Source: Corynebacterium sp. HS2168-gen11 (GTDB taxonomy: Bacteria; Actinomycetota; Actinomycetes; Mycobacteriales; Mycobacteriaceae). Taken from it: a stretch of 64,000 nt of DNA. Shown in pieces: positions 44,044 through 52,749 of this stretch. Location of the stretch: positions 1 to 64,000 of the forward strand of contig NZ_JANUXR010000008.1 of assembly GCF_024834075.1 (NCBI RefSeq), read 5' to 3'. Both the position numbers and the translations under genes were made by a program. The notes under the pieces are model-generated. The model saw only the letters and a program-made list of their open reading frames with translations, was not told the DNA's origin and ran no database searches. The stretch's first letter is position 1, and each line of letters opens with the position of its first letter.

Positions 44044-44391
44044 TTGCCACCAAAGGTTACCGACACCCGCGCCCCAGCAGATCTGCTGCATGCTGTTGAA
44101 GCAGAAACCGCAGCGGCCGCGCGCCGAGTTGTCGCATCCTATGCCGAAGATTTCTTCGATGGGGTCACCATGATGTGCATGCTTGGTGTCGAGCCAGAAG
44201 GATTGTCTTACCGCAAGATCGCCGCCGAGCACGAAGCTGCGAATGCACCAAAGAAGACCGCTAAACGGGCAAAGAAGGCAGCGAAGAAGGCTACCAAGAA
44301 AGCCACGAAGAAAACCACCAAAAAGGCTGCGAAGAAAGCAACCAAGAAAATCGCAAAAAAGGCTGTAAAGAAAACCACAAAGAAGGCCTAA
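44044..44391 (+). CDS. Histone-like Lys/Ala/Thr-rich protein
   Basis: The 115-residue product has an N-terminal segment of about 60 residues (DTRAPADLLHAVEAETAAAARRVVASYAEDFFDGVTMMCMLGVEPEG). It is followed by a strongly basic tail of about 45 residues made of KKA/KKT repeats, like histone H1 or mycobacterial HupB tails. It starts at TTG (44044), five bases after GGAGG; the upstream ATG lacks a ribosome site. DNA or RNA binding is inferred from the tail only. A terminator follows. Confidence 0.8.
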   Translation: MPPKVTDTRAPADLLHAVEAETAAAARRVVASYAEDFFDGVTMMCMLGVEPEGLSYRKIAAEHEAANAPKKTAKRAKKAAKKATKKATKKTTKKAAKKATKKIAKKAVKKTTKKA

Positions 44392-44399
44392 GTCTTCAA

Positions 44400-44430
44400 G
44401 CCAGACACCGCCACAACCAAGGTGTCTGGC
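44400..44430 (+). terminator. Terminator of the histone-like gene
   Basis: GCCAGACACC (44400-44409) is complementary to 44421-44430. Only a short T stretch follows. Confidence 0.65.
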
Positions 44431-44438
44431 TTCTGGCG

Positions 44439-44444
44439 TATTAT
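44439..44444 (+). promoter_or_regulatory. -10 element of a probable leaderless otsA transcript
   Basis: TATTAT lies nine bases before the otsA ATG, so transcription would begin at or next to the start codon. There is no ribosome site. Confidence 0.5.
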
Positions 44445-44452
44445 AGAACCTT

Positions 44453-45907
44453 ATGGAACCAACGCCACACACAGGCCCAACCTATGGCACCAATAGTTTC
44501 GTTGTCGTTGCCAACCGGTTGCCCGTAGACCTCTCCTTTGCACCTGATGGCACCGCAATTTGGAGCCCAAGCCCAGGTGGACTCGTCACCGCACTGTCCC
44601 CAGTGCTCGAGCAGCATCAAGGCTGTTGGGTCGGATGGACAGGCACTACCAATCAAGCGCCCGAACCATTTCGCACTGAACAAGGCGTATTGCTCCATCC
44701 AGTCAACCTTGACGAACACGATTTCGAGCATTTCTACGAGGGCTTTTCCAACGCCACATTATGGCCGCTGTACCACGACCTCATTGTGCATCCGCACTAC
44801 GACCAAACGTGGTGGGAATCATACCGCGAGGTGAACGAAAAATTCGCGCGGGAAGTTGCCGCAATCTCAGCCGAACACGCCACGGTTTGGGTGCAAGACT
44901 ACCAACTCCAACTGGTTCCAGGCATCTTAAAACAAATTCGTCCCGACCTGACGATCGGATTCTTCCTGCATATCCCGTTCCCAGGCCCAGACCTTTTCCG
45001 CCAATTGCCTTGGCGAGAAGAAATCATTCGTGGTGTGCTCGGATCCGACCTCATTGGCTTCCACCTCGAATCCAATGCCACGAACTTCCTCCAGGCCGTT
45101 GACCAGCTCACGGCACACACGATCAGTGGCGAAGTCAGCACCCGGCGTATCACCGCCCACGTGCACACCACCGATGGGCGCACCATTGGCGTTGGTGCCT
45201 ACCCAATTTCAATCGACCCGACACCATTTACCCAGCAGGTCACCGACATTGCTGCCACCAGAGCAGAATTGGGGAATCCACAGACGGTGATCTTGGGCGT
45301 CGATAGGCTCGATTACACCAAAGGCATCCTGCAGCGACTGCGTGCCATTGAGGAACTCCACGAAATTGGTGCACTCAACAACGACACGGTGTTTGTGCAG
45401 ATCGCGACCCCATCACGCGAACGCGTCGACCACTACCAGAAAACTCGCGACGAGGTGGAACAAGCCGTGGGGCGGATCAACGGGCGATTCGGCAGCATTG
45501 GGCACCCGGTGATTAGTTACCACCACACCTCATTAAGGCGAGATTCCTTAATAGAGCTCTACCGCGCCGCCGACATCATGCTCGTCACCCCATTCAAAGA
45601 CGGCATGAACCTCGTGGCCAAGGAATACGTCGCCTGCCACGCCGATGGCAACGGCGCGCTCGTATTAAGCGAATTTGCGGGGGCGGCGATGGAGCTGGAG
45701 GAAGCGTATTTGTGTAACCCATTCGACATTTCCTCTATTAAGAAACAAATCCTTCACGCCCTGCGCGCGCTACAACAAGATCCAGACACCGCTCGCGCCC
45801 GTATGCAGGCATTACACACTCAGGTCATGAATCACGACGTTAATGTGTGGGCGCAATCGTTCCTTGACGCGCTCGCGGATTCCCATAGAAAGGCTACTTC
45901 GCTATGA
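44453..45907 (+). CDS. otsA: Trehalose-6-phosphate synthase OtsA
   Basis: A retaining glycosyltransferase (GT20) that joins UDP-glucose and glucose-6-phosphate. The 484-residue protein has the N-terminal loop [11 protein letters not shown], the [10 protein letters not shown] segment, [22 protein letters not shown] and the UDP-sugar site LVAKEYVAC. In corynebacteria trehalose is an osmolyte and a mycolate carrier. The lipoprotein gene overlaps its stop by four bases. It uses TTA-ATA, both normally rare codons, at a CCTTAATA motif (45546-45553). Confidence 0.96.
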   Translation: MEPTPHTGPTYGTNSFVVVANRLPVDLSFAPDGTAIWSPSPGGLVTALSPVLEQHQGCWVGWTGTTNQAPEPFRTEQGVLLHPVNLDEHDFEHFYEGFSNATLWPLYHDLIVHPHYDQTWWESYREVNEKFAREVAAISAEHATVWVQDYQLQLVPGILKQIRPDLTIGFFLHIPFPGPDLFRQLPWREEIIRGVLGSDLIGFHLESNATNFLQAVDQLTAHTISGEVSTRRITAHVHTTDGRTIGVGAYPISIDPTPFTQQVTDIAATRAELGNPQTVILGVDRLDYTKGILQRLRAIEELHEIGALNNDTVFVQIATPSRERVDHYQKTRDEVEQAVGRINGRFGSIGHPVISYHHTSLRRDSLIELYRAADIMLVTPFKDGMNLVAKEYVACHADGNGALVLSEFAGAAMELEEAYLCNPFDISSIKKQILHALRALQQDPDTARARMQALHTQVMNHDVNVWAQSFLDALADSHRKATSL

Positions 45908-46476
45908 ATCGCAAACTTTTCGTCGTTAGTGTGGTGTGTGCTGCGCTTTCATTGGGGGCGTGTGGGAGTGACGGCGCTGGTGCGGGTGACGCGGACGGCG
46001 CTGTGGTGAGTGGTGCTGCGGTGGGGGCTGGCGCGAGCGGCAGCGTGGGTGCGGGCGGCGCTGATGCGGACTTCACCAATATCGCATGGCAAGTCACCAA
46101 TGTGTACACCACCCCAGAGAATCCATCCGCAGTCCCTGATGAAATCGCAGGATCGGTTTTCTTAACTCTCGGCGATCACACGCTGACCGGTTACACCGGC
46201 TGCTCACCGTTACAAGGCGTTGTCGCATACGCCAACGATGCACAAGAATCGGCCTCCCCTGAGCTGCCCACCGCCTTAACCGTCACAACCTTAGAACTCG
46301 ACGAAACAGCGGTGGCAGGCTGCACGGGCAAAGCCGAGTATATTCATCAAGCCATTACCAACCTACTTACCAGCGGCAGCCTCATTATCGAGCACAATCC
46401 GCCGCATGAACTAGTGCTCCGGGAACAAAACCCAAGCGGCATCGACGTGCAATCATTGAAACTGGTGCGACCATGA
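45904..46476 (+). CDS. Lipoprotein of unknown function in the otsA-otsB operon
   Basis: The 190-residue protein has a lipoprotein signal ([20 protein letters not shown], lipidated Cys20), then a Gly/Ala/Ser/Asp-rich linker of about 35 residues. A small domain (about 58-190) contains SVFLTLGDHTLTGYTGCSPLQG, reminiscent of META/HslJ-like domains. Overlaps of 4 bp with otsA and with otsB indicate translational coupling of all three genes. I do not know its role. Confidence 0.82.
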   Translation: MNRKLFVVSVVCAALSLGACGSDGAGAGDADGAVVSGAAVGAGASGSVGAGGADADFTNIAWQVTNVYTTPENPSAVPDEIAGSVFLTLGDHTLTGYTGCSPLQGVVAYANDAQESASPELPTALTVTTLELDETAVAGCTGKAEYIHQAITNLLTSGSLIIEHNPPHELVLREQNPSGIDVQSLKLVRP

Positions 46477-47216
46477 ACGCAATACTCGACCAGGTGGCGA
46501 TAACCCACAAGCTGCTGCTCGTCTCGGACTTTGATGGGACACTGGCGGAGTTTTCAACAGATCCGGACAACGTGCCGATTTGTGCTTCCTCTATTAAGGA
46601 ACTTCAAGCGTTGGTGAATTTCCCCAATACGGAGGTTGCGATTCTATCCGGCCGCAGCCTCGCGTCGCTACGCCGCGTATCAGGCCTTAATAAGCCTTTT
46701 ATTTTGGCCGGTTCCCATGGCGCCGAGTCCACGCTTGCCACGTATGAGTTGAGCCCCGCACAGACGCGAGCACTAGAGCTTGCCACTGCCGAGTTCGAGC
46801 ATATCACTGCAGCGGTACCTGGTGCGTGGGTGGAGCATAAGCCGTTTCATCGAGTGCTGCATACGATCGCTATTGAGGATCCAGATCTTGCAGCCGCGAC
46901 GTATCGACGGGCGCAGGAGGTTGCCATTCCGGGAGTCTCTATTAAGGCGGGCAAGTCGATTGTTGAGGCGGGAGTCCTTAATAGTACGAAGGGCACCTGG
47001 ATCACCCAGGCCCAGCACGCCCTTAATCCGACTGCCACAATCTTCATCGGCGACGACACCACTGACGAGGAGGGTTTTGCGGTCTTAGGGCCGGCGGATC
47101 TTTCTATTAAGGTGGGCGCTGGTGATACCGTGGCGCGTGTGCGGGTTGATGATGTGCGTGCGGTATCGGAAGTGCTGGCGCAGATCGTCGAAAAGCGCAG
47201 GGCTATGCAGGCTTAG
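46473..47216 (+). CDS. otsB: Trehalose-6-phosphate phosphatase OtsB
   Basis: An HAD-superfamily phosphatase of 247 residues that yields trehalose. Motif I is SDFDGTLAEF (nucleophile Asp19, Asp21), motif II is AILSGR, and motif IV is FIGDDTTDEEGF. Its 3' end overlaps the convergent LacI-type gene by 14 bases. The frame contains four exact CTATTAAG/CTTAATA motifs plus a near match. Confidence 0.95.
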   Translation: MNAILDQVAITHKLLLVSDFDGTLAEFSTDPDNVPICASSIKELQALVNFPNTEVAILSGRSLASLRRVSGLNKPFILAGSHGAESTLATYELSPAQTRALELATAEFEHITAAVPGAWVEHKPFHRVLHTIAIEDPDLAAATYRRAQEVAIPGVSIKAGKSIVEAGVLNSTKGTWITQAQHALNPTATIFIGDDTTDEEGFAVLGPADLSIKVGAGDTVARVRVDDVRAVSEVLAQIVEKRRAMQA

Positions 47217-48300
47217 CGACGGTCTGGCCGTGGTGGAATTCAGTGGCGATCGGGGTGCGCACGGGAACGTCTTGCCCCTGGATCATTGCGGTGAGCACGC
47301 GGCCGGCGGCCATACCTTTGTCCTTGTTCATCTGGATGACGGTGGTCAGGTTGCGGGTGAGCGCGCGGTCGATGCCGTCGAAACCGGTGACGGAAAGGTC
47401 CTCCGGCACCACAATGCCGTGCGTGCACGCGTATTCGAGCACACCAAAGGCCATGGTGTCGGTGGTGCACAGCACCGCGGTGAGCTCGGGATAGATAGTA
47501 AGCAGCTGTTCAGCGGCACTGTAGTTATTCGCGCGGTCGTTAATATGGCGTTCGATGATTGGCACCGATTGCGGATCAATGCCCGCCGCGCGGAACACAT
47601 CCAACGCCCCTAATACGCGCGCTTTTTGCACATGATGCGCCGCGTGCTGCAGACGCCTAGCCGTGACCTGACCATTATGGGCCTCGGGCGATAAGCGGAT
47701 GCATAAAATGCCGATCTTGCGATGCCCGGCGTCGACAAGCGACTGGGCGGCAGGGGCGATCGCGGCATAATCGTCGATGCCGATGAAGGGGAAGCGCGGG
47801 TCGTCGTTGGGCTGGTCGCAGATGATCGTCGGCAAGTTACGCTTTGCCACTGCCTCCAAATACGGGTCGCGCTTGGCCACCGAATACACCACGAAGCCAT
47901 CTACGACCGCTTGATTCACGAGTTTCAGGGCGTCGAGATCGTCATACGTATTAGGGCCGACCGGTATTAAGGTAAGCGTGTTCTGACTACCACTGCACGC
48001 CTTGGCCATACCCGCCAGCAGATCCACCGACGCCTGGTCCTCGAACGCGTAGGTCAATTCCTCGGTCAGCAAGATGCCCAAACTGCCGACTCGCTTCGTG
48101 CGCAGGCTGCGGGCCATTGGGTCGGGGCCGGCGTAGCCAAGCGACTCCGCCCTATTAAGGATTTTCGCGCGCAACTCTGGCGACAATTCCTCCGGACGGT
48201 TATACGCATTCGAAACAGTCGTGCGCGAAACCCCTAGCTCGGCGGCCAAATAGGCCAGGGAGATACGTTGCTTTTTGCGTCCGCGGGATAATGAAGCCAT
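47203..48300 (-). CDS. LacI-family transcriptional regulator
   Basis: The 365-residue protein has an N-terminal LacI helix-turn-helix (ISLAYLAAELGVSRTTVSNAYNRPEELSPELRAKI, about 12-50) and a periplasmic-binding-protein-like effector domain. Its place next to otsB matches my recollection of C. glutamicum. Effector is unknown; a sugar or trehalose phosphate is possible. The 3' end overlaps otsB by 14 bases. Confidence 0.9.
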   Translation of the reverse strand: MASLSRGRKKQRISLAYLAAELGVSRTTVSNAYNRPEELSPELRAKILNRAESLGYAGPDPMARSLRTKRVGSLGILLTEELTYAFEDQASVDLLAGMAKACSGSQNTLTLIPVGPNTYDDLDALKLVNQAVVDGFVVYSVAKRDPYLEAVAKRNLPTIICDQPNDDPRFPFIGIDDYAAIAPAAQSLVDAGHRKIGILCIRLSPEAHNGQVTARRLQHAAHHVQKARVLGALDVFRAAGIDPQSVPIIERHINDRANNYSAAEQLLTIYPELTAVLCTTDTMAFGVLEYACTHGIVVPEDLSVTGFDGIDRALTRNLTTVIQMNKDKGMAAGRVLTAMIQGQDVPVRTPIATEFHHGQTVAKPA

Positions 48301-48450
48301 ACCACTACCGTATATTAAGGAACTTCAAAACCGCGGCTACTCGCATAACTTGATGAATAATTTACGTTTCGACACGTGCACGCTCAGCTTTGCGACGCCA
48401 GCCGTTTCTATTAAGCCGATCTTCAAAAAAATAGTCTGAAAACGCAAAAG

Positions 48451-48497
48451 ATCCCGTGGCCATTTCCTCCCCCTCATTATGGAAATGACCACGGGAT
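48451..48497 (-). terminator. Strong hairpin/terminator in the AT-rich gap
   Basis: ATCCCGTGGCCATTTCC pairs with 48481-48497 with one mismatch. On the minus strand CTTTTGCGTTTTC follows. No gene on the minus strand ends nearby, apart from the HNH gene 500 bp upstream. Confidence 0.65.
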
Positions 48498-48585
48498 ATG
48501 TACCAGAGGAAACCCCCTCTACCTCTGACACATCTCGAGTTAATTTCGTCCCCTCATAAAATCAACTCGATTGTCAGTAACCGCT

Positions 48586-48606
48586 GGTAATTTTTATCAA
48601 ATTACC
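48586..48606 (+). terminator. AU-rich hairpin with T-rich tail
   Basis: GGTAATTT-TTATC-AAATTACC is followed by TTGTTTTTATTG on the plus strand. It may terminate an unknown plus-strand transcript or be part of a larger fold. Confidence 0.45.
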
Positions 48607-48940
48607 TTGTTTTTATTGATATCTAATGTTAACTGCGGTTACGGCTTTAATTATGACAATCAACAATCAAGCCCACAAGGGCAACTTCAAAAAAATACTG
48701 CCGAGCGGAGGTAAAATCGATTTCATATATTCAACATCAGGAAATCATCGTTTTACATTTACCAATTTTAAAATATGCCTTTAACTGGCACTTTAGGCAG
48801 TTTTATATAATCCACCATCCACTCTTAAATGGCATCGTTTTTCAATATAGCGGGGGTAGAACTGCACTATTGTAATTTAAGAAACGGGCCTTAATAGATC
48901 AAGGAATGTTCTTTTCCTTTTTACTCATCAAGGCAGCCTT

Positions 48941-48973
48941 AATAGCCGAGTCTCCTTTTTGAGCTCGGCTATT
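48941..48973 (+). terminator. Hairpin downstream of the HNH gene
   Basis: AATAGCCGAG (48941-48950) is complementary to 48964-48973. A CCTTAATA motif overlaps its left arm. Tail signals are weak. Confidence 0.45.
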
Positions 48974-48993
48974 TTCAGCAACTCTTAATTCGC

Positions 48994-50163
48994 TTAGCGT
49001 TTCCCTAATACGCGTTGGGCATACGCCATGCCATTATATTGCTGCACCCTGGCCTGGTTTCGTCTTTTGTGCCCCAGGTGGTCGCTAAACCAGGTCATAC
49101 CTGTGTCCGGGTCTTTAATAACGTGACCGTGTTTGCGAATCGCCGGATCATCGTCGTTATCCAGGTTGTGTTTTCGACACAGCGGACAAAGGTTCTCGAG
49201 TGTGGTGGCCCCACCTCTAGAGAAGGCCTGGATATGGTGAATCTCGCATCTGACTGCTGGTATGTCACAGTCTGCGTGTTGGCAAACCAGATGCGAGATG
49301 ATGGTAAGGAAACGATCATCGGCGTCGGCAAGCCTTTTTATTTCGAAGACTTTTTGTGGCCGCGGTATGCCTTCGACGTCGTGGTAGCAGGCGACGGCGA
49401 ATCCCAGGTCCGCGATTTTCGTGTTGACGAGTTCCTTAATATCAAGAAGTTCGCCATCGGTGTTCACCACGGTGCCATCAGCGAGCGCCTGCGCGTCGTG
49501 CAACGGCACCAAGATGCACGGCCGGTGCCTGAGATCTTTCGGATTGTCGACGGTTTCACCATCGGCGACATGCTCGTAGCGGTCCAGTTTGACGCCGCTG
49601 GTGCAGCGTTCGTAAAGCGCCATTGCGTGCCCCTCGGCTTCGCTCACCGCGGTGCCATGCGCGGCAAGTGCGCGGGCTTGCGGAGTCAAGGTTGTGTGCA
49701 GACGCTCGATGTTGGCGGCCGGCATTTTCGCGATCAGGTATTTCATGCCGTCGGCGTCGGCTTGGGTCGAGTATCGCAGGTACCAGGCTCGTTGCGGGAT
49801 GTAGCCATCGTTCAGCTCGTCGATAAGCGCACGGATGTACAGCCGCAGCTCACGGTGGTTCATATGCGCACATTCCTTAATAAGGCGGCGACGCAAACTC
49901 GGCACATCCACATTCGGATTCTTCAGCCGCTTCTCCAACGACGACAGTTCATGCAGCCTATCGACGCTGTATCCGCACGCCGCAGCGACGTGCAGGTCCT
50001 GCGTGTTGAGGGCTTTGCCGATCGCGAGGTAGAGCGAGGCGCGGGCATGGGAGATGTCGAGCATGGCGGCGGTTTCAGACACTGTCATGCCTGACGACCG
50101 CAGTTCCAAGATCAACTGCGCGCCTAACGACGCGGTTTGTGCTACTTGCTCAATGACTCCCAT
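48994..50163 (-). CDS. HNH endonuclease domain protein
   Basis: The protein (389 residues from the ATG at 50163) has an N-terminal helix-turn-helix-like region (SSGMTVSETAAMLDISHARASLYLAIGKAL), a long helical middle and a C-terminal HNH nuclease with zinc-type cysteines: CEIHHIQAFSRGGATTLENLCPLCRKHN. This layout is common in corynebacteria and resembles the DUF222/13E12 group. The role is unknown; such genes are often variable between strains. The N-terminal extension to 50232 lacks support. Confidence 0.82.
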   Translation of the reverse strand: MGVIEQVAQTASLGAQLILELRSSGMTVSETAAMLDISHARASLYLAIGKALNTQDLHVAAACGYSVDRLHELSSLEKRLKNPNVDVPSLRRRLIKECAHMNHRELRLYIRALIDELNDGYIPQRAWYLRYSTQADADGMKYLIAKMPAANIERLHTTLTPQARALAAHGTAVSEAEGHAMALYERCTSGVKLDRYEHVADGETVDNPKDLRHRPCILVPLHDAQALADGTVVNTDGELLDIKELVNTKIADLGFAVACYHDVEGIPRPQKVFEIKRLADADDRFLTIISHLVCQHADCDIPAVRCEIHHIQAFSRGGATTLENLCPLCRKHNLDNDDDPAIRKHGHVIKDPDTGMTWFSDHLGHKRRNQARVQQYNGMAYAQRVLGKR

Positions 50164-50262
50164 GAGCACATCAAACCAGTATGACGCATGGCCCGCAACT
50201 GAAAATGTTATAAGAAAAATCAAGGGGGCCACAATCGGGTGTACGGTGTCTAATACAGCCCC

Positions 50263-50307
50263 CTATTAAGAAAAGCGCCCTAATAGAAGGACGCTTTTTC
50301 TTAATAG
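50263..50307 (-). terminator. Terminator of rlmB, built from inverted CTATTAAG motifs
   Basis: CTATTAAGAAAAGCGCCC (50263-50280) is complementary, with one inserted base and minor mismatch, to 50290-50307. On the minus strand the GC core GCGTCC/GGGCGC is followed by TTTTCTTAATAG. The two arms are plus and minus copies of the clustered motif. Confidence 0.75.
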
Positions 50308-51252
50308 TTACTTGCCAACCCGGCGCTGACGCGCAAATTCGCTGAGCACAACGCCTGCAGCAACCGACGCGTTCAGGGATTCAACCCACGGCGTCATCGG
50401 TACCGACATGAGGGTATCGCAATTCTCACGCACCAGTCGCGAGATGCCCTTACCCTCAGAGCCAACCACAATAACAACGTTATCGGTGCCATTGTAGGTG
50501 TCGAGGGTTGCATCGCCGCCGGCATCGAGGCCGACAACCTGGTATCCGTTTTGTTGGAATTCCTTAATAGTGCGGGTAATGTTTGTCGCCTTCGCCACCG
50601 GCAATCGCGCCGCCGTGCCCGCCGAGGTCCGCCAGGCAACTGCCGTCACGGAAGCTGAACGACGCTCTGGAATCACCACGCCGTGGCCACCAAAAGCTGC
50701 CACGGATCGAATAACGGCACCAAGGTTACGCGGATCGGTAATGTTATCAAGCACCACGATCATGCCTTTTTCGCCGGATTCACGCACGTTGGCAATCAGG
50801 TCGAATACCTCTGCATATTTATATGGCGGCACCTGCAGGCCAATACCTTGGTGCATGCCGTTACCGGTCATCCGGTCCATCTCGTGCCGCGCAACTTCAA
50901 TGAGCGGGATCGAGCGGCTGTGCGCCATATGGAGTGCTTGGGTCAGGCGGTCATCTTTCGACGTGCCTTCAACGACGTACAGCGCGGTTGCCGGCACGCG
51001 CGCATTGAGGCATTCGATAACTGGGTTGCGCCCAACCACCAGTTCGGTGGTTTCTTCCTTAATATGGCGACCGCGCGCACGGCGTTCACGCTCAAGTTTG
51101 CGCTTGTGCGCCGCGTGGTACACGCGATCTTCTGCTTTAGGGGTCGGCCCTTTGCCTTTCAGTGCGCGACGACGCACTGCGCCAGAACCCTTGGTTGCGC
51201 CTTTCTTATTCGTTTTGCGCAGTCCAGGGCGTTTTGGATCATTTCCTGCCAT
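50308..51252 (-). CDS. rlmB: 23S rRNA (guanosine-2'-O-)-methyltransferase RlmB / SpoU family
   Basis: The 314-residue SPOUT methyltransferase has a basic N-terminal tail of about 70 residues ([22 protein letters not shown]), a small substrate-binding domain, and the trefoil-knot domain with [28 protein letters not shown] and [16 protein letters not shown]. It methylates 23S rRNA (G2251 in E. coli numbering) if a true RlmB. The ATG at 51252 follows AAGGAAATTTAC; this ribosome site is itself a CTATTAAGGAA copy. It lies 19 bases downstream of cysS, probably one operon. Confidence 0.9.
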   Translation of the reverse strand: MAGNDPKRPGLRKTNKKGATKGSGAVRRRALKGKGPTPKAEDRVYHAAHKRKLERERRARGRHIKEETTELVVGRNPVIECLNARVPATALYVVEGTSKDDRLTQALHMAHSRSIPLIEVARHEMDRMTGNGMHQGIGLQVPPYKYAEVFDLIANVRESGEKGMIVVLDNITDPRNLGAVIRSVAAFGGHGVVIPERRSASVTAVAWRTSAGTAARLPVAKATNITRTIKEFQQNGYQVVGLDAGGDATLDTYNGTDNVVIVVGSEGKGISRLVRENCDTLMSVPMTPWVESLNASVAAGVVLSEFARQRRVGK

Positions 51253-51271
51253 GTAAATTTCCTTAATAGAG

Positions 51272-52660
51272 TTATGCGAGGGACCAGTGCGGTCCATCAG
51301 GCGTATCAGTCACAACAATCCCAGCTTCCGCGAGTCGATCGCGTACTTCATCAGCAAGCGCCCAGTTCTTTTCCGCTCGGGCGGTGGCACGCCGATTAAG
51401 TTCGGCTTGCACAAGGGTGTCGAGTGCGTGATGGGCGGTGTCGTTGTTGGTGGTTTGGGTCGCCCAGGTTGGTGATTGTGGGTCGATTCCAAGGATGGAT
51501 GTCATTGCGCGCAAGTTTGCACCATGAGTGCGCGCGGTGTCGAGGTCGCCGTCTGCCAGGGCCGTGTTGCCGAGGCGGACAGTGTTGTGGATTTCTGCGA
51601 GTGCTCGAGGCACGGAGAAGTCGTCGTCAAGCGCTGCTTCGAAGGCTTCAGTGTAGGTACCAATTGGAACCTCGCCAATTTTTTCCAGGAAGGCTTCGAT
51701 GCGGCGATAGCCTTGGGCGGCTTCGAGGAGCGCGGCTTCGGAGTATTCGAGGACGCTGCGGTAGTGGGCTGAGCCGAGGTAGTAGCGCAGTTCGACGGGG
51801 CGGACAAGCTCGAGGATGGCTGGTACGGAGAGCACGTTGCCAAGGGATTTGGACATTTTTTCCCCGGCCATAGTCACCCAGTGGTTGTGCATCCAGTATT
51901 GGGCAAAGTCGTCACCTGCGGCGTGTGATTGGGCGATTTCGTTTTCATGGTGCGGGAATTGGAGATCAAGTCCGCCGCCGTGAATGTCGAATGCGCCGCC
52001 GAGGTACCAGGTTGCCATTGCGGAGCATTCCAGGTGCCAGCCGGGACGTCCTGGCCCCCACGGGGTTGGCCAGGATGGTTCGCCTGGTTTTGCGGCTTTC
52101 CAGAGGGCAAAGTCCAAGGAATTGTGCTTGCCATGCTGGTCGGTTTCGCCTTGTTCCATTTCTGTCACGCGGTTGCCAGAGAGGTGTCCGTAATCGGATC
52201 CTGCGGCTTGTACCCAAGCTGCAACATCAAAGTAGACGGATCCTTCGGCAGTGTAGGCGAATCCGGCGTCGAGAAGCCGCTGCATATAATCGACCATTTG
52301 GGTCATATGGCCAGTTGCGCGTGGTTCGACGCTCGGCGGCAATACGCCGAGCTGATTATATGCCCAGGTAAATTCGCGTTCGTAGGTTGCCACCCATTCC
52401 CACCACGGGCGATTGTGCTCGGCGGCTTTGGTGAGGATTTTGTCATCGATGTCGGTAACGTTGCGCACGAATGCCACGTCGTAGCCCTTCGCGATAAACC
52501 AGCGGCGCACAATATCGAAAGCGACGCCGGAGCGCACGTGGCCGATATGTGGCTGCGTTTGCGGAGTGGCGCCGCACAGGTAGATTGAGACGTGCCCGGG
52601 TCGAAGTGGGCTGAATTCACGAAGTGTACGAGTTGCAGTGTCAAAAATGCGTAATGTCAC
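51272..52660 (-). CDS. cysS: Cysteinyl-tRNA synthetase
   Basis: Class I synthetase of 462 residues. Cys29 in YLCGATPQ is a zinc ligand; the HIGH motif is PHIGHVRSG and the KMSKS motif is [10 protein letters not shown]. The ligase MshC of mycothiol synthesis is the close relative, but it is about 50 residues shorter and lacks the C-terminal anticodon domain present here. Followed by rlmB. The usual neighbour ispF is separated from it here by the PTS operon. Confidence 0.95.
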   Translation of the reverse strand: MTLRIFDTATRTLREFSPLRPGHVSIYLCGATPQTQPHIGHVRSGVAFDIVRRWFIAKGYDVAFVRNVTDIDDKILTKAAEHNRPWWEWVATYEREFTWAYNQLGVLPPSVEPRATGHMTQMVDYMQRLLDAGFAYTAEGSVYFDVAAWVQAAGSDYGHLSGNRVTEMEQGETDQHGKHNSLDFALWKAAKPGEPSWPTPWGPGRPGWHLECSAMATWYLGGAFDIHGGGLDLQFPHHENEIAQSHAAGDDFAQYWMHNHWVTMAGEKMSKSLGNVLSVPAILELVRPVELRYYLGSAHYRSVLEYSEAALLEAAQGYRRIEAFLEKIGEVPIGTYTEAFEAALDDDFSVPRALAEIHNTVRLGNTALADGDLDTARTHGANLRAMTSILGIDPQSPTWATQTTNNDTAHHALDTLVQAELNRRATARAEKNWALADEVRDRLAEAGIVVTDTPDGPHWSLA

Positions 52661-52697
52661 TCCTCCCAGTGTAGTGCACGGTTTCCTTAATACATAG

Positions 52698-52732
52698 AAG
52701 AAGCCGCCGCTGATTGCCAGCGACGGCTCTTC
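52698..52732 (-). terminator. Terminator of the PTS operon
   Basis: GAAGAAGCCGCCGCTG pairs with the complementary stretch ending at 52732 with one mismatch. On the minus strand TTCTATGTATTAAGG follows, containing a copy of the clustered motif (52686-52692). Confidence 0.65.
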
Positions 52733-52749
52733 CCGGTTGCGAAACGACG

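Larger units (their letters stand above)
48301..48993. other. AT-rich 693-bp gap at the centre of the CTATTAAGGAA cluster
   Basis: No gene longer than 60 codons. Left part: CTATTAAG-type motifs at 48313 and 48409, plus-oriented. Then a strong hairpin (48451-48497), an AT hairpin (48586-48606) nested inside an 8-bp inverted pair GTAACCGC (48577-48584)/GCGGTTAC (48635-48642), and a long AT-rich stretch to 48880. Right part: minus-oriented motifs at 48890 and 48938. I recognise neither an origin nor a dif site. Confidence 0.6.

Noticed and set aside
44183..44368. Arg/Pro/Lys-rich ORF in a second frame of the histone-like gene
   Set aside because: It is a frame-shifted reading of the AAG/GCC repeats.
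48600..48670. Possible dif (XerCD) site in the AT-rich gap (TAATGTTAACT or TTATGACAATC)
   Set aside because: Only the XerD-like half resembles the consensus; no proper XerC half lies six bases away. As I recall, this gene neighbourhood is not near the terminus in corynebacteria.
48500..48880. Replication origin with DnaA boxes
   Set aside because: No good match to TTATCCACA was found; the best are TAATCCACC and TTATCAAAT. No dnaA or rep gene is nearby.
51272..52660. MshC rather than CysS
   Set aside because: Length of 462 residues, the HIGH context and the full C-terminal region fit CysS.
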